Shown in pieces: positions 7,380-12,215 of a stretch of DNA of 12,215 nucleotides. The position numbers and the translations under genes are program-made. A model generated the notes under the pieces. That model was not told the DNA's origin. It searched no databases and worked only from the letters and a program-made list of their open reading frames with translations. This DNA is from Roseovarius sp. UBA6217 (GTDB lineage: Bacteria > Pseudomonadota > Alphaproteobacteria > Rhodobacterales > Rhodobacteraceae), in assembly GCA_002421985.1 (NCBI GenBank), contig DISF01000076.1:1-12215 (forward strand), written 5' to 3'. Position 1 is the first letter of the stretch. The number at the start of each line of letters is the position of its first letter.

Positions 7380-7416
7380 ATGGCCCTTGTCGGTTCCGTG
7401 TCTCGCACTCTGGACG

Positions 7417-8430
7417 TCAGCGCAGGGTGTCGAGCGACCAGCAGCGTTCGTCGCCCAGCGTCTCGGGCGTGTAGGTCACCAGCGGGGTGTAGAGCACGGT
7501 CTTGGTGCTGCCGACGGGGTTCTCGTCCTGAAGCGCCGCCATGATCAGAGCGTTCAGATCTCGGCCCTGCCCCGGCACATCATAGCTCACGTAGTATTGC
7601 CACATGCCCTCGCGCAGGCCCTTGCAGGCCAACTCGCCGCCGCCGCCCGAGGTGGTCAGCAGAACCTGATCGGCCTTGCCTGCCTCCTGAAGCGCTGCGG
7701 CCGTGCCGACATCGGCATTATCCCAGACGCCAAGAATGGCGCAAAGATCGGGGTGCTGCTGCAAGACAACCTGCGTGATCGACTTGGCTTTCGAGGATTC
7801 ATAGTCGCCAGTCGATTGAACCGATACGAGATTCATCCCCGGGGCCGCGTTCAGAACGTTTTCGTATCCCTTCAGCATATAGGCCGAAAACGGGCTGGTA
7901 GGCGGACCTGCGAGAACCAGAACCTTGCCGGGGTTGTCCGTGTTCGAGCATTTGGCCACGGCGGCCTCGGCCTGCTTCTCGCCAATCAGTTCCACATCCG
8001 CCCCGACGAAACCGGTCGTCTGGTAGTTGGTTTTCATGTTGAGCTGAATGACGCGGATATCAGCCTTCTCGGCCTGCCGCAGCAGCTTGGCATAGGATTG
8101 CACATCCGGATTCTGCACCACGATGACATCGGGCTTTTCACTGATCAGCGAGGTCAGCGTCTGAGCGCCGGCCGCAGTGTTGAAGTTCGAGTTGCGCACT
8201 TCGTAATCATAGCCCAGCTCTTCGGCCCGGCGCGCCATGATCTTTGACCAGCCCTCGGTGAGATCCAACCCCATGAACACCGGCACGAAGACCACCTTTC
8301 GACCCTCGAAATTGGCATAGTAATCATCGCGCAGCGGGTCATCCATGCTGTTTTGCGCATTGGCAAGCTGAGCTGTGCCAATCAGCGCACCAAGCGCCGC
8401 CGTCATTCCCAGTTTCAGTAGTTTCTTCAT
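7417..8430 (-). CDS. RbsB-type periplasmic sugar-binding protein, 337 aa
   Basis: Substrate-binding protein of the ABC importer, of the periplasmic-binding-protein type I fold (Peripla_BP_4-like). The start at 8430 gives a clean signal peptide: KK near the N-terminus, a hydrophobic core (about 5-19) and a cleavage site after LANA at about residue 24; the frame open to 8460 would put ten extra residues before it. GGGAGG lies 7 bases upstream of this ATG. No lipobox cysteine, so the protein should be soluble in the periplasm. The mature part shows the family pattern: VVFVPVFMGLDLTEGWSK (46-63), LISEKPDVIVVQNPD (95-109) and the hinge-side GVWDNADVGTAAALQEAG (234-251). The DNAD and DVPGQG (284-289) regions fit the ligand cleft. 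It is placed between the two permease genes. The ligand cannot be deduced. Confidence 0.93.
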   Translation of the reverse strand: MKKLLKLGMTAALGALIGTAQLANAQNSMDDPLRDDYYANFEGRKVVFVPVFMGLDLTEGWSKIMARRAEELGYDYEVRNSNFNTAAGAQTLTSLISEKPDVIVVQNPDVQSYAKLLRQAEKADIRVIQLNMKTNYQTTGFVGADVELIGEKQAEAAVAKCSNTDNPGKVLVLAGPPTSPFSAYMLKGYENVLNAAPGMNLVSVQSTGDYESSKAKSITQVVLQQHPDLCAILGVWDNADVGTAAALQEAGKADQVLLTTSGGGGELACKGLREGMWQYYVSYDVPGQGRDLNALIMAALQDENPVGSTKTVLYTPLVTYTPETLGDERCWSLDTLR

Positions 8431-8496
8431 TTCGGGTCCTCCCGTTATCATCCCCGCCATGGCTGGCCTCCTGCCAATCCATAGCCCCTGAGATTC

Positions 8497-9549
8497 TCAA
8501 ATATCGCCTTGCTGCGCCGTCTCCTCATTGCGTGGATTGATGATGCTGTCAGCAAGCACCGCGACCAGCAGCACGAGACCGCGCACGAGATTCTGCATCT
8601 CGAATGAAACATTCATGATTGTCAGGCCGTTCATGATCGTGCCGATCAGCAAAGTGCCGATGATTACATTGGCCACACCGCCACGCCCGCCTGAAAGCCC
8701 GATCCCACCCAGCACAACCACCAGGATCACGTCGTAGATCCAGGTAAGGTTGAAGATCCGAGTATCCATGCTGGCCGATGAGGCGGCAAGCACCATGCCG
8801 GCGAAGAACGCCACGCAGGACGAGATCACGTATTGCATCACCAGAATCGGCCGCAGCGGAATGCCGGTGAGCCGCGCCGCCCCGGGGTTGTCGCCCGAGG
8901 CGTAGACAAACATGCCTGGTCGTGTGCGACGCAGAAAAATGCCGATCACGATCGCCGCCGCACCAAAGGCCAGAACGGAATAAGGAACCCCGTACAAGCT
9001 GCCCCGTCCAATCCATGCAATCCCGTCAAGCGCGGGGGGCCAGGACACGATCTCATAGTCGAAAAGGCCGATCTGGCCGATCCCGGCGACACCGATGCCC
9101 ACCGCCAGCGTGGTGAAAAGCGAGGGGATTTCGGCGTAAGCCACCAGAATGCCGTTGAGCACGCCGATGACGACCGCAAGCATCAACCCGATGCCGATCG
9201 CAGGCACCACGCCATATCCCTTGGCCGCAAGCGTCAGGACCAAAGCCGATGGCACCGCCAACGCGGCAATCATTGAAAGGTCGATTCCCCGTCCGATCAC
9301 CACGATGGCCATGCCGAGCCCCAGAATGCCCAGAACAGAGACCGTCCGCATCAGCGTCAGGAGATTGCCCACAGAAAAGAAACCGGGAAGAATAACCGAA
9401 TAGACGACAAAAATCACCAGAAACAGCAAGGTCACGATCCGCAGTTGATCCAAACCGCCCTTGCCCAGAACTGCGCTCATCATAGCCATCGGGCCCGTTC
9501 CTCCATGGCCTGCGCCTTTCTCAGTGTTCTGTTCCATTCTCCCCCTCAT
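8497..9549 (-). CDS. RbsC-type sugar ABC transporter permease, 350 aa
   Basis: Inner-membrane permease of the BPD_transp_2 family, with about ten hydrophobic segments between residues 37 and 337 and the conserved cytoplasmic-loop motif LGGIGLSGGRGG (280-291). It ends shortly after the last segment (NPRNEETAQQGDI), with no extra domain, unlike the second permease of the operon. Both permeases probably pair in one transporter. The exact start is uncertain: ATG 9549 has GAGGG six bases upstream, ATG 9537 follows GGGGGAGA very closely, and ATG 9489 has GGAGG ten bases away; the hydrophobic part is unaffected. It lies 66 bases upstream of the binding-protein gene. Confidence 0.93.
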   Translation of the reverse strand: MRGRMEQNTEKGAGHGGTGPMAMMSAVLGKGGLDQLRIVTLLFLVIFVVYSVILPGFFSVGNLLTLMRTVSVLGILGLGMAIVVIGRGIDLSMIAALAVPSALVLTLAAKGYGVVPAIGIGLMLAVVIGVLNGILVAYAEIPSLFTTLAVGIGVAGIGQIGLFDYEIVSWPPALDGIAWIGRGSLYGVPYSVLAFGAAAIVIGIFLRRTRPGMFVYASGDNPGAARLTGIPLRPILVMQYVISSCVAFFAGMVLAASSASMDTRIFNLTWIYDVILVVVLGGIGLSGGRGGVANVIIGTLLIGTIMNGLTIMNVSFEMQNLVRGLVLLVAVLADSIINPRNEETAQQGDI

Positions 9550-9710
9550 TTCGGCCCTCGGCCTGGATGTCTCGCAATCCGGCTCTGCTTGTGTTCTCCG
9601 CCCCTACACGCCAATCTTCCCCTCATCCGCTTCACCCTAATAAGTGAATAGCGAGTCGGGAATCATAGTATTTGCATGCCGCCGATAACACAGGCGCTCG
9701 CGCGACGCCG
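9550..9710. other. 161-base gap inside the operon, no gene seen; possible weak internal promoter
   Basis: This is the widest gap of the operon, between the SDR and first permease genes. No supported gene lies in it. On the minus strand TACTAT (9670-9665) resembles a -10 box, but the sequence 16-17 bases upstream (TGTGTT or CTGTGT) is a poor -35. A separate start for the transporter genes is possible but weakly supported. Confidence 0.25.
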
Positions 9711-10475
9711 TCAAACCGTGCGTCCACCATCCACAGGCATCAGAATCCCGGTAATGAACTCGGCGTCGTCGGACGCAAGATATAGTGTCGCCCGCGCAAT
9801 ATCGTCCGGCCGCGACAACCGGCCCATCGGAATGGTGGCCACGAATTTCGCCCGGTTCTCCGGTGTGTCGGGCACGCCCATGAATTCTTCCAGCAGGCCG
9901 GTTTCGCCCATCACGGGGCAAATCGCGTTGACGCGGATATTGTCGGACGCCAGTTCCACCGCCATGGATTGCGACAGGATATTCACGGCACCCTTGGTTG
10001 AATTATACCAGGTCAGCCCCGGGCGTGGACGAATACCCGCCACCGAACCGATGTTCACGATCGAGCCGCCGCCAATCTCCCTCATCATCGGCACAATGAT
10101 GTTGGTGGCGTGATAGATCGCCTTCACATTGATCGCATAGACCTTGTCGAACTCGTCTTCGGTCACGTCGAGCATCGGCTTGTTTCTGTGGGTCCATCCG
10201 GCATTGTTGACGAAGACATTGGGCACACCGAAGCAGTCGATCATCTTCTGCACGGCCGCATCCATTTCAGCGCGCGAGGTGACATCGGCAGCCAGCGCCA
10301 CGGCATTTTCGCCGATTTCACTGGCCACACGCTCGGCGGCATCGCGACGCAGATCAAGCACGCCAACCTTGGCGCCCTCGCAGGCAAAAAGCTTGGCAAT
10401 GCCCTCCCCGAAGCCACCTCCCGCGCCGGTTACGACGGCGATCTTTCCGGCCATGCGGCCCTGTGCTGCGTTCAT
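9711..10475 (-). CDS. SDR family NAD-dependent oxidoreductase, 254 aa
   Basis: Classical short-chain dehydrogenase/reductase, probably oxidising a hydroxyl of the imported compound or its product. With the start at 10475: TGAGGGFG (16-23) binds the cofactor, Asp41 after beta-2 favours NAD over NADP, NNAG is at 90-93, and the catalytic set is Ser144, Tyr157 and Lys161 (YNSTK). The C-terminus ITGILMPVDGGRTV is typical. The ATG at 10475 has GAGGGAGA about 6 bases upstream; the frame open to 10520 would overlap the upstream aldehyde dehydrogenase and adds an atypical N-terminus. It follows the aldehyde dehydrogenase by 25 bases, so the two are surely co-transcribed. Only distantly similar to the SDR at the left edge. 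Exact substrate unknown. Confidence 0.93.
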   Translation of the reverse strand: MNAAQGRMAGKIAVVTGAGGGFGEGIAKLFACEGAKVGVLDLRRDAAERVASEIGENAVALAADVTSRAEMDAAVQKMIDCFGVPNVFVNNAGWTHRNKPMLDVTEDEFDKVYAINVKAIYHATNIIVPMMREIGGGSIVNIGSVAGIRPRPGLTWYNSTKGAVNILSQSMAVELASDNIRVNAICPVMGETGLLEEFMGVPDTPENRAKFVATIPMGRLSRPDDIARATLYLASDDAEFITGILMPVDGGRTV

Positions 10476-10500
10476 GAGATTCTCCCTCTGTGCGCTCTGT

Positions 10501-11976
10501 TCAGTCGTGTTTGATGACAACGGTCTTCAGCGCTGAAAATTCGTAAAGCGCCTCGAACCCCTTCTCGCGACCGTGGCCCGATTTCTTCACGCCGCCGAAC
10601 GGCAGTTCCACACCGCCCCCGGCCCCATAGGCATTCACATAGACCTGCCCGACCCGCAGCCGCCGCGCAACGCGCAACGCGCGTGCGTTGTCGTTGGTCC
10701 ATACGCCGGCGATGAGCCCGTATTCGGTGCCGTTGGCCAGCGCCAGTGCATCGGCCTCATCCTCGAAGGTCAGCGCCGATAGCACCGGGCCGAAAACCTC
10801 TTCGCGGGCCAGCTCGGCATCGCGCGGCACCGGTCCGAACAACACCGGCGGCACGAAAAACCCGCCCTCGGGTGCCTTTTCCTGCACCGCGCCCTCCGCC
10901 AGAACCGGAACCCCCGCAGCCTTGGCCGCCGCGATATAGCCCGCGACACGCTCGCGCTGTTTCGCGCTGATGATCGGGCCCAGATCGGGTGCATCGTCGG
11001 GCTTGCCAGCCCGCAGCTTCGCGAACCGCTCCACCACCATCGGGATCAGCCTGTCCCATGCGCTGCGCTGCACCAGCAGCCGCGCCCCGGCCGAACAGGT
11101 CTGGCCGGCATTCTGCACGATCGCCGCAACAATCACAGGAACCGCCTTTTCGAAATCGGCATCGTCGAACACGATCTGCGGGCTCTTGCCGCCCAGTTCC
11201 AGCACACAGCCGATATGGTTCCGCGCGGCCGCCGTCTGGATCATGGTGCCTACCTGCGGTGATCCGGTGAAGGAAATGAAGTCGATCCCCGGATGTTCGG
11301 AAAGCGCCGCGCCCGCCTCATGGCCGAGCCCCGGAACCACGTTGACCGCCCCTTCCGGAAAGCCCGCCTCGGCGGCGAGTTCCGCGATGCGCAACGCCGA
11401 CAGACAGGCATCCTCCGCCGGCTTCAGAACGGTGGCGTTGCCCATCGCCAAGGCGGGGCCCAGAGTGCGACCTGTCATCTGCGCCGGATAGTTCCACGGG
11501 ATCACATGTCCGGTCACGCCCAGCGGCTCGCGCTCGCCAGTCACGTAGTACCCGTTCATGAACGGAATCTGCTCTCCATGCACCTTGTCGGCGGCACCAC
11601 CATAATATTCGAAGTAGCGCGCCGTCGCCGTCACGTCGGCGCGGGCGGTGGCCAGAGGCTTGCCGCAATCGCGCGCCTCCAACGCCACCAGCTCGTCGAA
11701 ATGCGCCTCGATCAATTGGCCCAGCCGGCTCAGAAGGCGTCCACGCTCGGTTGCGCTGAGCCGCGACCAGGCTCCGGTCTCGAAGGCCGTGCGGGCGGCG
11801 GCCACGGCACGCGCGATATCCTCGCGCCCACCAGCGGCGATCTCGGCAAAGACAATCCCCTCCGCCGGTGCCATGACCGGCAGGGTCTGACCCGAGATCG
11901 CGGGCACCCACTTATTGTCGATGAAACATCCTTTTGCGGGCAGGACATCCGTCGCGAGCGGTTGATCCCGGATCAT
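10501..11976 (-). CDS. NAD(P)-dependent aldehyde dehydrogenase, 491 aa
   Basis: Full-length ALDH-superfamily enzyme that oxidises an aldehyde to its acid in the cytoplasm. Key residues are present: oxyanion-hole Asn162 (in IPWNYPAQ), cofactor Lys185 (VLKPAE), FTGSPQVG (236-243), general base Glu260 in ELGGKSP, catalytic Cys294 in GQTCSAGARL, and EEVFGPV (392-398) with Glu393. The PFGGVKKSGHGREKG stretch (459-473) near the C-terminus is typical of betaine-aldehyde/generic ALDH types, but this does not fix the substrate. ATG 11976 has GGAGAGG 7 bases upstream. First gene of the operon, followed after 25 bases by the SDR gene; together they suggest alcohol to aldehyde to acid oxidation, which is inference. 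Confidence 0.95.
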   Translation of the reverse strand: MIRDQPLATDVLPAKGCFIDNKWVPAISGQTLPVMAPAEGIVFAEIAAGGREDIARAVAAARTAFETGAWSRLSATERGRLLSRLGQLIEAHFDELVALEARDCGKPLATARADVTATARYFEYYGGAADKVHGEQIPFMNGYYVTGEREPLGVTGHVIPWNYPAQMTGRTLGPALAMGNATVLKPAEDACLSALRIAELAAEAGFPEGAVNVVPGLGHEAGAALSEHPGIDFISFTGSPQVGTMIQTAAARNHIGCVLELGGKSPQIVFDDADFEKAVPVIVAAIVQNAGQTCSAGARLLVQRSAWDRLIPMVVERFAKLRAGKPDDAPDLGPIISAKQRERVAGYIAAAKAAGVPVLAEGAVQEKAPEGGFFVPPVLFGPVPRDAELAREEVFGPVLSALTFEDEADALALANGTEYGLIAGVWTNDNARALRVARRLRVGQVYVNAYGAGGGVELPFGGVKKSGHGREKGFEALYEFSALKTVVIKHD

Positions 11977-12215
11977 ACTGGCACCTCTCCTTCAGGCACG
12001 CACGAAAGCTCCTGCACCCGCGACAAAGGCACGAGGCAAGTGGTCCCGGCGAATACCCCCTGTCTCCTCTGGCATCCCGGCGCGCTCCTCCTGCCAACCG
12101 GGACATGACGAATAGTGGCTGTGAAATCTCCGCTGATACAAATAGAGATATTTGCCCCCCCCTATAGTAAAAAGTTCTGCCCTTTGGGGGCCCCTCCCCC
12201 TGTGTCAGGGAAGTT
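11977..12215. other. Upstream region of the operon, no gene seen
   Basis: The 239 bases before the aldehyde dehydrogenase hold no supported gene in any frame. They must contain the operon promoter unless transcription enters from outside. The weak match TTGTAT-N18-CACTAT on the minus strand (about 12141 down to 12112) is the only promoter-like pair I found and is not convincing. GC-rich runs stand out: eight C at 12155-12162 and the palindrome GGGGCCCC at 12187-12194. Confidence 0.4.
12139..12154. promoter_or_regulatory. AT-rich palindrome CAAATA-GAGA-TATTTG, candidate operator
   Basis: Perfect 6-base inverted arms around a 4-base centre, in otherwise GC-rich sequence, about 165 bases upstream of the first gene of the operon. 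Size and symmetry suit a dimeric repressor or activator site. No second copy was noticed elsewhere in the window, and no regulator gene is present, so the assignment rests on position and symmetry alone. Confidence 0.35.

Noticed and set aside
7294..8247. 317-codon open frame on the plus strand
   Set aside because: Antisense to the well-supported binding-protein gene, with low-complexity composition and no family motif.
9637..9921. Minus-strand frame ending in the operon gap
   Set aside because: Mostly an out-of-frame reading of the SDR gene; only its last few codons lie in the gap.
1..12215. CRISPR array, tRNA or rRNA
   Set aside because: No regularly spaced direct repeats, cloverleaf or conserved rRNA stretch was seen on either strand.

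Overview
The window is GC-rich DNA, tightly packed with genes. The protein families and overall style fit an alphaproteobacterium, most likely of the Rhodobacteraceae type; this is an inference from composition and family content, as no rRNA or marker gene is present. Nine protein-coding genes are supported. Seven lie head to tail on the minus strand and form a probable operon that reads from about 12.1 kb down to 2.6 kb. The other two form a divergent pair at the left side.

Left edge (1-1030): the first ~249 bases look like the terminal part of an insertion sequence, with an end resembling the IS1380 type (CCTAG...). This end supplies the stop codon of a short-chain dehydrogenase (SDR) gene on the minus strand. 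Divergent from it, across a compact promoter region with an inverted TTGACT repeat (1105-1126), is a MmgE/PrpD-family gene (1177-2517, plus strand). It converges on the large operon at a complex set of nested inverted repeats (2543-2619).

Main operon (minus strand, in transcription order): aldehyde dehydrogenase (10501-11976), SDR oxidoreductase (9711-10475), RbsC-type permease (8497-9549), RbsB-type periplasmic sugar-binding protein (7417-8430), a 702-residue protein that joins a second RbsC-type permease to a strictosidine-synthase/SMP-30-like beta-propeller (5193-7301), a free-standing second propeller (4103-5200), and an RbsA-type double ATPase (2613-4106). The last three overlap by 8 and 4 bases and are clearly translationally coupled. 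A strong hairpin separates the binding-protein gene from the downstream membrane and ATPase genes.

Together these genes look like an importer for a sugar, polyol or lactone-like compound, with two permeases forming a mixed pair, plus two NAD-type dehydrogenases to oxidise the product. The most unusual part is the propeller pair. The fused propeller keeps the residues expected to bind the catalytic calcium in the SMP-30/paraoxonase superfamily, while its neighbouring paralogue has lost all but one of them. This suggests a transport-coupled hydrolase or sensor with a non-catalytic partner. The substrate cannot be read from the sequence, and no regulator gene is in the window.
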